Position numbers and translations under genes: made by a program. A stretch of 64,000 nucleotides of DNA from Gilliamella apicola (GTDB lineage Bacteria; Pseudomonadota; Gammaproteobacteria; Enterobacterales; Orbaceae): assembly GCF_003202915.1 (NCBI RefSeq), contig NZ_QGLP01000003.1, positions 1-64,000 on the forward strand. The letters run 5' to 3'. This document shows, in pieces, positions 8,816 through 18,746 of the stretch. A model generated the notes under the pieces. That model searched no databases. It had not been told where the DNA came from and was given only the letters and a program-made list of their open reading frames with translations. Numbering within the stretch: position 1 is the first letter of the stretch; every line of letters starts with the position of its first letter.

Positions 8816-9856
8816 ATGTACGATTTTTTAAATGATTATAACCAAACGGTTCACCCTCAATTATTAAAAGAATTTATCGATATCAATAATAAAAAATTGA
8901 GTGGTTATGGCTTAGATGATTGTTGTAATGATGCCATCAATCACATTAGACAAATATTAAATTCACCGAATGCCGATATCCATTTTATGGCAGGAGGAAC
9001 CATTACCAATTTAACGACAATTTCCCATATTTTAAAACCTTATCAAGCAGTGATTGCAGCCGAGACCGGACATATCAATGTGCATGAAACTGGCGCTATT
9101 GAGGCGACAGGGCATAAGGTGGTAACAGTTAAAACCGAAGATGGTAAATTAACCCCAGAATTAATAAAACCGATTTTAGATTATCATTGTGACGAACATA
9201 TGGTTCACCCCAAACTGGTGTACATATCCAATACTACCGAATTAGGTACTCTATATAGCAAGCAAGAGCTGAAAGAACTGTATCAATTTTGTCAAAAAAA
9301 TCACCTTTACCTTTATTTAGATGGTGCTCGTTTAGCAATGGCATTAGGTGCGAAAGATAATGACATTACTTTCCCTGACTTAGCTAAATATACTGATGTA
9401 TTTTATATTGGTGGTACTAAAGTTGGTGCTTTTGCTGGTGAAGCATTGGTATTTAATAATCATACTATCAATCATGACTTCCGCTTTAATATGAAACAAA
9501 AAGGGGCAATATTAGCGAAAAGTTGGATTATAGCCGTGCAATTTAAAGCATTAATGCAAAATGACCTCTATATTTCTTTAGGTAAACATAGTAATACCAT
9601 GGCTGAAAAACTGATAACCTTATTTGACAATCAAGGATTTACTTTTGCAGCAACACCACAAACCAATCAGTTATTTGTTAAATTGCCCAATCAACTAGCC
9701 AACAAAATTGTGTCGCTTTATGCGGTGGATAATTTAGGACAAAGCGATCTAGACCATATTTGTTTACGCTTTTGTACTTCATGGTCGACCCAAGAAATCG
9801 AAATAGAAAACTTTGCTACACAACTAAAGAAGCTGCTTAAAAATAAAAAAAGTTGA
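8816..9856 (+). CDS. Low-specificity L-threonine aldolase-type PLP enzyme
   Basis: Fold-type I PLP enzyme of the threonine aldolase/beta-eliminating lyase family, cleaving threonine-like beta-hydroxy amino acids to glycine and an aldehyde. Seen are AGGTITNLT (phosphate pocket, near residue 59), AETGHINVHETGAIE, LYLDGARLAMAL (PLP-ring Asp) and GGTKVGAFAGEAL with the PLP lysine near residue 201. Length 346 is normal. E. coli LtaE is the closest named relative recalled, but the lineage resembles the shorter Gly-rich subgroup more, so no symbol is given. Confidence 0.88.
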   Translation: MYDFLNDYNQTVHPQLLKEFIDINNKKLSGYGLDDCCNDAINHIRQILNSPNADIHFMAGGTITNLTTISHILKPYQAVIAAETGHINVHETGAIEATGHKVVTVKTEDGKLTPELIKPILDYHCDEHMVHPKLVYISNTTELGTLYSKQELKELYQFCQKNHLYLYLDGARLAMALGAKDNDITFPDLAKYTDVFYIGGTKVGAFAGEALVFNNHTINHDFRFNMKQKGAILAKSWIIAVQFKALMQNDLYISLGKHSNTMAEKLITLFDNQGFTFAATPQTNQLFVKLPNQLANKIVSLYAVDNLGQSDLDHICLRFCTSWSTQEIEIENFATQLKKLLKNKKS

Positions 9857-10125
9857 GGAATGGGATTTTGGAAATCTTGTATGGCTGAAAACCCCAGTTA
9901 CATCAGCTAAGCTTTATAATCATGTAATCTCCTAAAAGCATTAGTGCTCAAAAAGGCCAAAACAGTATTATAAATAATTGAGAAGCAAGGTTTTTAAACT
10001 ATGAGATCGCTAAAAATCCTATTTATACCAGCTAAGCTTGGCAATGAACTTATCTACTAAAAGTATTGCTAATCTAAGGAAATTAAAAATTGTATTTGCA
10101 AAAATGTTGAGGAACGGCTTTAGAT
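9851..10125. repeat. Decayed tandem repeat, about 125-129 bp unit, in a convergent gap
   Basis: Three unit starts are visible: GTTGAGGAATGGGATTTTGG (9852), ATTGAGAAGCAAGGTTTTTA (9977) and GTTGAGGAACGG (10106). Inner landmarks keep the same spacing: CAGCTAAGCTT at 9904 and 10029, and CTAAAAG at 9932 and 10057, each offset by 125. It fills the gap between the convergent ltaE-type gene and mobA. A related start motif recurs at 56571 and 56783. Origin and function are unknown. Confidence 0.7.
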
Positions 10126-10130
10126 AGGAT

Positions 10131-10724
10131 TTACTTATTCGCTTTAATTGCCAAATTAGCACTTTCGAGCATTTCAATTGTATTAATATTGGTAAAACTA
10201 GCCGGCGTATCGCTAAAGTCAACCGCAGTTGCATGAATTTGTTTTAAAAATAACATCAGTTTACGATCACCATTTTCCAAATATTTTTTTAGTTGTGGGA
10301 TGACGGATTTATTGATTAATAAAACGGTTGAGTGATTATTCTTGCCATCAAAAGGGAAAATCGCTTGATGGGTTGTAGTGAATTTTGCTAAACGAATTAG
10401 TAGATCAACCGGTAAAAAAGGGGTATCACAACTAACAACTAAGTTCCAATCTGTCGAGCTGCGCGATAAGCCGCTATAGATACCGGCAAGAGGTCCTAAA
10501 AATCCCGGTAAATCATCACCAAAAACTGGGTAATCTAACGCACCATACTGATCAGTATGACGATTACAATTAATCATTATAAAATCGACTTGCGACTTAA
10601 CTCGATCAATAACATGCTGAAAAAGTGGTTTTTCAGCTAATAACATTAAGCCTTTATCCACACCATTCATACGGTTACTTTGGCCACCAGCTAAAATAAT
10701 GGCTGTCACAGGCAGTTTTTCCAT
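10131..10724 (-). CDS. mobA: Molybdenum cofactor guanylyltransferase MobA
   Basis: Transfers GMP from GTP to molybdopterin in the final cofactor steps. The N-terminal signature ILAGGQSNRMNGVDKGL and the SCDTPFLP motif are clear. The ATG at 10724 is chosen because it is preceded by AGAGAAAG and gives the family start MEKLPVTAIILAGG; an in-frame ATG 24 codons upstream would add residues not seen in the family. Length 197 matches E. coli MobA (194). Confidence 0.94.
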   Translation of the reverse strand: MEKLPVTAIILAGGQSNRMNGVDKGLMLLAEKPLFQHVIDRVKSQVDFIMINCNRHTDQYGALDYPVFGDDLPGFLGPLAGIYSGLSRSSTDWNLVVSCDTPFLPVDLLIRLAKFTTTHQAIFPFDGKNNHSTVLLINKSVIPQLKKYLENGDRKLMLFLKQIHATAVDFSDTPASFTNINTIEMLESANLAIKANK

Positions 10725-10960
10725 AAATACTTTCTCTTTTACATTGCTAAAAAACAAAATAACATTACTATATAGCAAAGTTATTTTTAGATACAAAATT
10801 TAGCGTTAGTTATCCGTTTATACAGTCTTTATGTTCTCATTAGATTAAAAGCCAAGTATAAACTAGAAGCTTTTTAATATACAGATTGCAATATAAAGAT
10901 TAACATAAAGGTTTATATCATCATCTTCAACATAGTTGAATAATTAAAAAGGTAATTATT

Positions 10961-11230
10961 ATGAAATGTCATCGTATTGATGAATTAATTGAGTTATTAC
11001 AACCAGCTTGGGAAAACGATTCCGATCTCAATTTGTTACAGCTTTTAGATAAATTGGGTAAAGAAGCTGGTTTTGATGGTGATTTAAAAGATCTTAGTGA
11101 TGAAGTTTTAATTTATCATTTAAAAATGCGTAATTCAGATAAAAATGAAGCCATTCCTGGATTAAAAAAAGATTATGAAGATGATTTTAAATCAGCAATA
11201 TTAAAAGCTCGCGGAATTATTCAAGAATAA
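10961..11230 (+). CDS. yihD: YihD family protein (DUF1040)
   Basis: Small cytoplasmic protein of unknown function, 89 residues like E. coli YihD, sharing the MKC-R start, LLQPAW, LLQ-L-KL-KE-GFDG and the [12 protein letters not shown] segment. It is 14 bases upstream of dsbA, as part of the conserved mob-yihD-dsbA neighbourhood; the kinase gene srkA (rdoA/yihE) found between them in E. coli is absent. Confidence 0.93.
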   Translation: MKCHRIDELIELLQPAWENDSDLNLLQLLDKLGKEAGFDGDLKDLSDEVLIYHLKMRNSDKNEAIPGLKKDYEDDFKSAILKARGIIQE

Positions 11231-11244
11231 GGAGAATGAACTAA

Positions 11245-11991
11245 ATGAAAAAAACGCTCATTGCTATTGGAGTATTACTAACTTCTATGAGTAGCTTTGC
11301 TGACGAAGCACCGATAAATACTAAGAATGATACTCAACCAGCTACAGCAAGTGCCGTCTCACAATTAGAACCGATTGAAAGTGGTAAACAATATGGTGTT
11401 TTGCCATTTCAGCCATCTCCAGACAAAGAAGTTGTCGAATTTTTCTCATTCAATTGTCCTAGTTGTTTCAAATTTGAAAGCGAATATCATGTACCAGGTG
11501 AAATTGCTAAAGCATTACCTAATGGTACTCAATTTAAACGTTATCATTTAGAAAATTTTGGCCCTTTAGCTAAAGAGTTAGCTGAAGCGTGGGCAGTTGC
11601 TAATGTTTTAGGTATCGAAGATAAAGCTTCTGATGCACTTTATAAAGCGGTACAAAAAGATCGTAAAATAAAAACCGCGGAAGATATTAAAGCTGTGTTT
11701 GCTGATTTGGGTGTTGATGCTGAAAAATTTGATAAAACTAGACAAAGTTTTTTAGTAAAAGCATTTATGGCACAACAAACAGAGGCAATTAAGCAATTAA
11801 GTCCAGATTCAATTCCAACTGTTGTGGTTAACCGTAAGTTTTTTGTGAATTCACAAGGCCTAAATGTTAAAAGTACCTCTAATTTTATCAATGATTATGC
11901 GAGAGTAACTGCTTACTTAGTTGGTTTAGATCCTAATATTAAGGTTGAAAACGATAAAAAATCGGCAAATGAAGACAAGTCAAAAAAATAA
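11245..11991 (+). CDS. dsbA: Periplasmic thiol:disulfide oxidoreductase DsbA
   Basis: Introduces disulfides into exported proteins. A signal peptide ends at SSFA/DE (residue 19). The thioredoxin-fold active site is CPSC (Cys71-Cys74) rather than the enterobacterial CPHC; the dipeptide between the cysteines tunes redox potential, so the enzyme may differ in oxidising strength. The cis-Pro loop reads SIPTVVV. The mature N terminus has a Thr/Ala-rich linker of about 25 residues and the C terminus a Lys/Asp-rich tail, making it 248 residues against 208 in E. coli. Likely co-transcribed with yihD. Confidence 0.93.
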   Translation: MKKTLIAIGVLLTSMSSFADEAPINTKNDTQPATASAVSQLEPIESGKQYGVLPFQPSPDKEVVEFFSFNCPSCFKFESEYHVPGEIAKALPNGTQFKRYHLENFGPLAKELAEAWAVANVLGIEDKASDALYKAVQKDRKIKTAEDIKAVFADLGVDAEKFDKTRQSFLVKAFMAQQTEAIKQLSPDSIPTVVVNRKFFVNSQGLNVKSTSNFINDYARVTAYLVGLDPNIKVENDKKSANEDKSKK

Positions 11992-12029
11992 TTAGTTGAC
12001 GTTTTTAATTGTTTATTATGAAAATTGAG

Positions 12030-12065
12030 ATCCCTTTGTCGTTAATTAGTACAAAGGGATTTTAT
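12030..12065 (+). terminator. Terminator between dsbA and macB
   Basis: ATCCCTTTGT (12030-12039) and ACAAAGGGAT (12051-12060) form a 10-bp stem followed by TTTTATTTT. It lies between convergent genes and ends the yihD-dsbA transcript. Confidence 0.88.
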
Positions 12066-12079
12066 TTTAATGGGATTTT

Positions 12080-14044
12080 TTATTCTCTTTCTAATGCATA
12101 AATTGGATCAAGTTTTGCCGCTCGTTTTGCTGGAACATAGCCAAAAATAATCCCAATCATCGACGAACAGCTAAATGCGGCAATAATAGAAATAATAGAA
12201 AAACTCATAGCAAACGAAGTCACTAAATAATTAAAAATAAAACCAATTAAAAATGACAATACGATCCCTAATGTACCACCGATTAAACAAACCAGTACTG
12301 CTTCAATAAGAAATTGTTGCAAAATATCACTCGAACGCGCACCAACTGCCATACGAACACCAATTTCTCGCGTTCTTTCTGTGACAGATACCAGCATAAT
12401 ATTCATTACCCCAATACCACCAACGACGAGAGAAATTAAAGCAATAGTTGAGATCAGCAAAGTTAAAACCCAAGCTGATGAATTGACGGTTTCTCGGATA
12501 CTATCGGAATTAAAGATAAAGAAATCTTTAGTGCCATGGCGTTGCAGCATAATTTTATTAATCGCTTGTTCTGCCACACTTAAATCAATATTATCATTTA
12601 TTCGAACGGTAATACTTTTTAATGATGTTTGCCCTACCATACGATTAATCACAGTGGTGTAAGGTAACCAAATATTAAGGCTTTCGTTACTACCAAACCC
12701 TTGCTGTTGTTTAGTGGCAACTCCGATGATTCTAACCGGTAATTGACCAACCATAAGAATTTTGCCTACTGGATTTTGTTCGCTAAACAGCCTTTTGACA
12801 GTGTTCTCATCAATTACCGCTTCTTGAGCTGATGCGTTTACAGCCTCTTGATTAAAGGCTATTCCTTGGCTAATGGTATAGCCTCGTACGGCAAAAAATT
12901 GTTCACCTACACCATTCACCGTACCGGTCACAGCTAAATTATTTATTCGAAAATAGACGCTAGTGGAAAGATTTGGTGTTGTACTATGAACAAAGCTTTG
13001 TTGCGCGAGAAAATCGGCATCTGAAGAACGTAAAGTTGTGATTTTATCCGCGTTACGATCACCAAAACCGCTACCGGCATAAATTTCTAATGTACTTGTA
13101 CCTAACGAATTAATATTGGATAGTATTTTCTGTTTTGTTCCTTCACCTAAAGCAACCATAGATACCACAGAAGCAATACCAATAATAATTCCTAGCATAG
13201 TCAAAAACGTGCGTAACCGTTGTGACAACATGGATAATATTGCCATTTTAAATGCATCACGAAAACGGTAATATTTGGCGGAAAAATTATCTTGCGTTTT
13301 GGTTATTTCGATTTGCTTAACTTGTCGATTATCAACTTGATCAGATGAGTAATTGGGATTAATTGAATCAGAAATAATATTACCATCACTAATCTCAATA
13401 ATCCGTTGTGCACTTTGTGCAATATTCGGATCATGGGTAACAATAATAACAGTATGCCCTTGTTGATGTAGTTCTCGTAAAATGGTCATGACTTCTAAAC
13501 CACTTTTACGATCGAGGGCACCGGTTGGTTCGTCAGCTAAAATAATTTGTCCGCCATTAATTAATGCACGGCCAATACTAACACGTTGTTGTTGTCCACC
13601 CGATAATTGATTAGGCTTGTTATTTATTTTATCAGCAAGGCCTAAACGTGCTAATATGTTAGCCGCTCGACTTTGACGTTGTTCATTGGTAACACCTGCA
13701 TAAATGGCTGGTATTTCAACATTACCTTGTGCCGTTAATGCATTTAATAAATGGTAACGTTGAAAGATAAATCCAAAATGTTCACGGCGTAGTTCTGCTA
13801 ACTCATCAGGTGATAATTGATTGGTGGTTCGCCCACTAATTGAATAAGTTCCTCTGGTTGGCTTATCCAAACAACCGAGAATATTCATTAGTGTCGATTT
13901 GCCTGAGCCTGAAGCACCAATAATCGCAACCATTTCTCCAGCATTGATGGTTAAATTGATGCCTTTAAGAACTTGTATCGTTGATTCTCCAGCGGGAAAT
14001 TCACGAATAATATTTTCAAGTTTAATTAATGGAGTATTGGTCAT
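12080..14044 (-). CDS. macB: MacB-type ABC exporter (ATPase plus permease)
   Basis: Inner-membrane half of the tripartite MacA-MacB-TolC pump. The N-terminal ATPase has Walker [11 protein letters not shown] (near residue 43), signature [15 protein letters not shown] and Walker [13 protein letters not shown] membrane segment near residue 280 is followed by a large periplasmic MacB domain and three C-terminal membrane segments. Length 654 matches E. coli MacB (648). The start lies one base from the macA stop. Substrates (macrolides, peptides, heme precursors in other bacteria) cannot be told from sequence. Confidence 0.94.
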   Translation of the reverse strand: MTNTPLIKLENIIREFPAGESTIQVLKGINLTINAGEMVAIIGASGSGKSTLMNILGCLDKPTRGTYSISGRTTNQLSPDELAELRREHFGFIFQRYHLLNALTAQGNVEIPAIYAGVTNEQRQSRAANILARLGLADKINNKPNQLSGGQQQRVSIGRALINGGQIILADEPTGALDRKSGLEVMTILRELHQQGHTVIIVTHDPNIAQSAQRIIEISDGNIISDSINPNYSSDQVDNRQVKQIEITKTQDNFSAKYYRFRDAFKMAILSMLSQRLRTFLTMLGIIIGIASVVSMVALGEGTKQKILSNINSLGTSTLEIYAGSGFGDRNADKITTLRSSDADFLAQQSFVHSTTPNLSTSVYFRINNLAVTGTVNGVGEQFFAVRGYTISQGIAFNQEAVNASAQEAVIDENTVKRLFSEQNPVGKILMVGQLPVRIIGVATKQQQGFGSNESLNIWLPYTTVINRMVGQTSLKSITVRINDNIDLSVAEQAINKIMLQRHGTKDFFIFNSDSIRETVNSSAWVLTLLISTIALISLVVGGIGVMNIMLVSVTERTREIGVRMAVGARSSDILQQFLIEAVLVCLIGGTLGIVLSFLIGFIFNYLVTSFAMSFSIISIIAAFSCSSMIGIIFGYVPAKRAAKLDPIYALERE

Positions 14045-14045
14045 C

Positions 14046-15245
14046 TTAGAATCTTATCCTTGGTCCTTTGCTATTGGGATTAAATGTTGCACCATTTGCG
14101 CTACTAACAACGACAACTTCTCCTTCTTTAAGACCTGATTTGATTTCAACATTAATATTATTATTAATCCCTAAATTGACTTCCCGTTCCTCGATCTCAT
14201 TGGATTGATTTAGAATATAAACAATTGCTTTATTAGTGCCTATATTTTTTTGGATAGCCTGAGATGGAATCGTAAGTACATCCTTCGCTTCTGCTAACAC
14301 AATATACACTTGAGCCGTCATTGATATCCGTAAAATACGATCAGGATTATCAACATCCAACAATCCATTATAGTAAATAGCAGTTTTGGTGGTAGATACT
14401 GAGCTTGAAGTCGAACTTTCGGTATTAATTGAGTCGGGTGCGGGTTCGATCGCTCTTAATGTCAATCCATCAAAACGCTTATTGGGTTGTCCCAAAATTG
14501 TAAAGTAAACCGGCATACCTTTTTTAACACCAATAACGTCGGCTTCTGAAATTTGCGCCTCAATGGTCATTTTATCCAGTTGGGCAACTTTAACGATAGT
14601 TGGCGCACTTTGTACCGAGTTTACTGTTTGTCCCTGATCAACCGGAATGGCGACTATCACACCATCAATCGGTGAACGTATCTTAGTGTAACCTAAATTA
14701 ACTTTTGCCGTATCAACCGCCACTTGAGCACTGACGATATCAGCATCGAGGGCGGCAATATCGGCCTTAATCGCATCAAGATCAGCTTTGGCGGAATCTA
14801 AATCCGATTGGACGCCGACCCCTTTTTTAACCAACTTTAATTGACGTTCATAGATTAATTGATAGTTGACTAATTTAGCTTTCTTTGAAGTTCGCTGGGC
14901 TTCTAAGCTATTAAGCGATGCTTCCGATTGTTTAAGATCATTACTTTGTTTAAGATCGTCGATCTCAGCAATCATATCACCTTGTTTAACTTCATCACCA
15001 AGCTCAACATACAGTTTTTTTATCTGTCCAGAAACTTGCGCACCTACGCTAACTTGTTTAAAGGCACTTATGGTGCCATCAGCAAGCACCGTTTTCTCAA
15101 CATTCCCTTTAGTGACTGGCGATGTAATATAATTGACCGCTTTTTCCACAGGGAAAAAAATAGCTTTTACTATAAACAACAATACTAAAGCGGCAATCGT
15201 GATAACGATATATTTGAATCTTATGAATTTTGCCAATCTTTTCAT
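14046..15245 (-). CDS. macA: MacA-type periplasmic adaptor protein
   Basis: Membrane-fusion protein linking MacB to TolC. One N-terminal membrane anchor (residues 11-30), a biotinyl-lipoyl half-motif [20 protein letters not shown], an alpha-helical hairpin (about residues 105-185), a second lipoyl half [14 protein letters not shown], and a beta-barrel. The loop near residue 280 is Ser/Thr-rich. Length 399 is slightly above E. coli MacA (371). First gene of the macAB operon on the minus strand. Confidence 0.94.
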   Translation of the reverse strand: MKRLAKFIRFKYIVITIAALVLLFIVKAIFFPVEKAVNYITSPVTKGNVEKTVLADGTISAFKQVSVGAQVSGQIKKLYVELGDEVKQGDMIAEIDDLKQSNDLKQSEASLNSLEAQRTSKKAKLVNYQLIYERQLKLVKKGVGVQSDLDSAKADLDAIKADIAALDADIVSAQVAVDTAKVNLGYTKIRSPIDGVIVAIPVDQGQTVNSVQSAPTIVKVAQLDKMTIEAQISEADVIGVKKGMPVYFTILGQPNKRFDGLTLRAIEPAPDSINTESSTSSSVSTTKTAIYYNGLLDVDNPDRILRISMTAQVYIVLAEAKDVLTIPSQAIQKNIGTNKAIVYILNQSNEIEEREVNLGINNNINVEIKSGLKEGEVVVVSSANGATFNPNSKGPRIRF

Positions 15246-15550
15246 CCTTTATTTTTTTGTTATTTTTTGAGCATTGTATCGTATTAATTCAATTTGCAAT
15301 GATAAGCAAAGATAATAAATTGTAATTTTTATGAAAATTTTTAACTATGCAAAATAGTAAAGATGTTATTGAATTAATAGAAAAAAAATGATTATTCTAG
15401 TAATATGTAACCGCTAAGCTGAATTTATACATATAATTAGATAAAAATTGTATTCTAAAAATTGCCTTTTTAAAGTGCATCTTAATTATTTATTGTATTG
15501 TTTTTAATCAATCTATTGGATAGATAATATCATGGTCTGGGGTTTAATAA
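15246..15550. other. Divergent intergenic region, macA / IclR regulator
   Basis: 305 bases, very AT-rich, without an ORF. On the minus strand a candidate macA promoter is ATTGCA with TACAAT about 16 bases on, about 35-55 bases upstream of the macA ATG. On the plus strand GGGG precedes the regulator ATG at 15551. I see no hairpin terminator, CRP site or palindrome of the kind present at 21516-21981. Confidence 0.45.
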
Positions 15551-16312
15551 ATGTCATTTGAAAAACAACAATCCACTTTAGATAATGCCTTAACTTTGCT
15601 TGAAATAATTAGTCATTATTCATCAGGCATTTCTCTAGCTGAAATTGTCAAATTAAGTAGAATGGCAAAAACAACAGTATTTAGAATTTTAGATACTCTC
15701 AAAAAAAGGCAATATCTTAGTTACGATGCAAATACTGAAAAATATTCTTTAGACGTTAAAGCTTTTGAATTAGGTGTAAAGGGATTAATGAATATCTCTT
15801 TGGTTGGTATCTCAATCCCTTTTTTAAAAAAGTTGGCTTCAAAAATTAATGAAACGTGTTTTCTTGCCGTCTATCATGATGGCAGTGTTATTTATTTATA
15901 TAAAGCTGAAGGTGAACTGGCTGTTAAAACTAATTCACACATAGGAAGCCGAATGCCTGTTTATTGTACAGGACTTGGCAAATCATTATTAGCTTACCAA
16001 CCATTAGTCGAAATTAATAAAGTATTAAGTCGCCCCTTAGTTCAATTTACAGATAAAACCATTATCGATCGTGAAATGATTCATAATAGTTTAGCCAAAG
16101 TATGCATCGACGGTTATTCCATGGATGATGAAGAAGTGGAAGAAGGATTGTCTTGCATAGCAGTTCCAATTTTTATAAAACAAAATAAAGTTGTTGGAGC
16201 GATTAGTGTTGCTGGATCTTCTTTTCGAATTATACAGAAAAAAGAGTTGATTATTAACGAGTTAAAAAATATTTCATCATCAATTTCAATTGAACTAAAA
16301 AAGAAAAATTAA
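15551..16312 (+). CDS. IclR-family transcriptional regulator (KdgR-like), copy 1
   Basis: DNA-binding regulator with an N-terminal winged helix-turn-helix (about residues 8-65; recognition helix AKTTVFRILDTL) and a C-terminal IclR effector domain (VYCTGLGKSLLA near residue 137, EEGLSCIAVPI). This family includes KdgR, which senses 2-keto-3-deoxygluconate. It faces the kdgK-yhcH-kduD operon and precedes a paralogue, so it is the best candidate to bind the GGAAT-N3-ATTCC palindromes upstream of kdgT. 253 residues. Effector identity is inference. Confidence 0.88.
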   Translation: MSFEKQQSTLDNALTLLEIISHYSSGISLAEIVKLSRMAKTTVFRILDTLKKRQYLSYDANTEKYSLDVKAFELGVKGLMNISLVGISIPFLKKLASKINETCFLAVYHDGSVIYLYKAEGELAVKTNSHIGSRMPVYCTGLGKSLLAYQPLVEINKVLSRPLVQFTDKTIIDREMIHNSLAKVCIDGYSMDDEEVEEGLSCIAVPIFIKQNKVVGAISVAGSSFRIIQKKELIINELKNISSSISIELKKKN

Positions 16313-16365
16313 TGTGATCGGTAGGTTGAATTAATGACTGACTATTTTTATAAAGGTTTAAAATT

Positions 16366-17133
16366 ATGATTCAAAAAGAAGCAACATCAGCAATTGATAA
16401 GGCTATTTCAGTTTTAGATGTGATTAGTAATTGCGCTGCAGGTGTGACAATTAATGAAATCATTGAAGCGACCAAACTAAATAAAATTATCATTAAGAAG
16501 ATATTAAAAACATTACTTGATCGAGAATATGTTTTTTTTGATGAAAAATCAGATAAATATACATTAGGGTTCAAATCACTTGAACTAGGTATATCAGGTT
16601 TAGTAAATGTTAATATTGTGGATGTTGTTATTCCATTTATCAAATCACTTTCAAATACAATAAATGAAACCTGTTTTTTAGGGGTCTATAATAGTGGTAA
16701 TGTTGTCTATTTATATAAGAGTGAAGGGAATAATGCTATTCACACCAGCTCCAATTTAGGCCATATGCGCCCAGCCTACTGTACCGGATTAGGTCGAATA
16801 TTACTTTCACATCAATCTCAACAAGAGATCGATAGGGTATTGCTTTCTCCATTATTAAAACATACTAAAAACACCATAACAGATACCCAAAAACTTTATG
16901 ATATTTTAGATAAAGTTCGCCAAGAAAATATTGCTTATGATTGGGAAGAGGTTGAAGAAGGACTTATTTGCGTAGCATCAGGTATTTTTAATTACAGCAA
17001 TGATGTCGTTGCAGCATTAAGTATTACTGGTCCTAGCAATCGAATGCAAAACCAAATGAAAAAATGCGCCTCTTTATTAAAAGAGACGACTAATTCAATT
17101 TCTTCCAGATTAGGATATATTGCAACCAAATAA
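16366..17133 (+). CDS. IclR-family transcriptional regulator (KdgR-like), copy 2
   Basis: Paralogue of the preceding gene, 53 bases downstream and on the same strand, sharing the effector-domain motifs INETCFLGVY, YLYKSEG, AYCTGLGRILLS and EEGLICVASGIF. The recognition helix reads NKIIIKKILKTL, where the family norm (and copy 1) has a Lys/Ser-Thr-Thr-Val turn, so its DNA target may differ or be lost. 255 residues. The pair looks like a tandem duplication followed by divergence. It converges with kdgK. Confidence 0.87.
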   Translation: MIQKEATSAIDKAISVLDVISNCAAGVTINEIIEATKLNKIIIKKILKTLLDREYVFFDEKSDKYTLGFKSLELGISGLVNVNIVDVVIPFIKSLSNTINETCFLGVYNSGNVVYLYKSEGNNAIHTSSNLGHMRPAYCTGLGRILLSHQSQQEIDRVLLSPLLKHTKNTITDTQKLYDILDKVRQENIAYDWEEVEEGLICVASGIFNYSNDVVAALSITGPSNRMQNQMKKCASLLKETTNSISSRLGYIATK

Positions 17134-17176
17134 CCTGATTAGGTGGTTTTCATTTTATTGTTAAAACGTTTATCGT

Positions 17177-18112
17177 TTAAATTAAGTTATTCATAGCTTC
17201 AGGAGGAATGATGGCTCCTCGATATTGAATAACGGTTCCCGCTAAATCGTGACCTTTTTGGATTGCATCTTCAATTGTTCCACCTTTTAATCGAACGGAT
17301 AAATAACCGGCACTAAATGAATCACCGGCGGCAGTAGTATCAACGATTTTATCTTTAGTAATAACATTAGCTGGTACTTCTACACGTTCATTTAAAGTTT
17401 CGACTATACAGCTTTCACTTCCTCTTTTGATAATAATTTCAGAAACATTTAACTTTTTACTACGAATAATACTATCTTGATAGTGGGTATTGCCCCAAAG
17501 TAACTGTTCATCATCCTGCGTCAAAAATGCTATATCGGTATAAGAAAGAATTTTAGAATAAACATTTTGGGCATATTCCTGACTACGCCATAATCGAGGG
17601 CGATAGTTATTATCAAAAATCACTTTACCGCCATTGGCTTTAAATTTTTCTAATAACTCGATCAGTTTATCTATACTATATTCATCTAAAATAGCAATAC
17701 TAATTCCACTTAAGTAAATATAATCAAATGTGGTTATTTTTTCACAGATCTGTTCTGTTTGTTCCCTTTTTAACCAAAACTTTGCCGCAGCATCATTACG
17801 CCAATAATAGAATGATCGCTCACCATTACTATCAGTCATAATGGCGTACAATCCCGGTATTTTATTATCTAATTGTTGGATGAGATCGGTTTTGATGTTC
17901 TCTTTTTGCCATTGATCTAACATCTCTTGGCTAAATGGATCAATACCGAGCCCGGTGACATAATGAATAGAGGCTTGGTCATTGGGAAATAAACGGGACA
18001 AATAAACAGATGTATTTAAAGTATCACCACCAAAACTTCTAGTTGTTAAATTATCTTTAATTGAGAGTTCAATCATGCACTCTCCGATTACCGCGATATT
18101 TATACTCATCAC
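17177..18112 (-). CDS. kdgK: 2-keto-3-deoxygluconate kinase KdgK
   Basis: PfkB/ribokinase-family sugar kinase that phosphorylates KDG to KDPG. It follows E. coli KdgK closely: IAVIGECMIELS start, FGGDTLNTSVYLSR, FYYWRNDAAAKFW (substrate pocket), IFDNNYRPRLW and the anion-hole/catalytic DTTAAGDSFSAGYL near residue 258. Length 311. Last gene of the minus-strand operon running from 21515, separated from the upstream cupin gene by a hairpin. No KDPG aldolase (eda) occurs in the window. Confidence 0.95.
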   Translation of the reverse strand: MMSINIAVIGECMIELSIKDNLTTRSFGGDTLNTSVYLSRLFPNDQASIHYVTGLGIDPFSQEMLDQWQKENIKTDLIQQLDNKIPGLYAIMTDSNGERSFYYWRNDAAAKFWLKREQTEQICEKITTFDYIYLSGISIAILDEYSIDKLIELLEKFKANGGKVIFDNNYRPRLWRSQEYAQNVYSKILSYTDIAFLTQDDEQLLWGNTHYQDSIIRSKKLNVSEIIIKRGSESCIVETLNERVEVPANVITKDKIVDTTAAGDSFSAGYLSVRLKGGTIEDAIQKGHDLAGTVIQYRGAIIPPEAMNNLI

Positions 18113-18142
18113 TATTCCTTATCAGGTATTGTTGATAATCTA

Positions 18143-18186
18143 AATAACCAAATCAGGTGAAGTCATATGAACCTGTTTTAGTTATT
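18143..18186 (-). repeat. Intercistronic hairpin upstream of kdgK
   Basis: AATAACCAAATCAGGT (18143-18158) pairs, with two to three mismatches, with ACCTGTTTTAGTTATT (18171-18186) around a 12-base loop. It lies in the 92-base gap between the yhcH-type gene and kdgK and could set relative expression or processing. No T tract follows on the minus strand. Confidence 0.55.
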
Positions 18187-18204
18187 GTTACAATTAGTTA
18201 CAAG

Positions 18205-18678
<474 letters not shown>

Positions 18679-18684
18679 CTAGAC

Positions 18685-18725
18685 ATCTTAATTATTGGTG
18701 TTAACTGTTAACCAATAATTAAGAT
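18685..18725 (-). repeat. 15-bp perfect inverted repeat upstream of the yhcH-type gene
   Basis: ATCTTAATTATTGGT (18685-18699) is exactly inverted as ACCAATAATTAAGAT (18711-18725), with an 11-base loop containing GTTAAC. It ends nine bases before the ribosome-binding site AGGAGG (minus strand) of the next gene, so it may act as an RNA-processing or attenuation hairpin, or be an operator. Confidence 0.75.
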
Positions 18726-18746
18726 AAAATTAATTTAAAAAAACGA

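Noticed and set aside
10725..10796. N-terminal extension of mobA from an upstream ATG
   Set aside because: The added 24 residues are hydrophobic and unlike the family; the inner ATG has a better ribosome-binding site and the family start.
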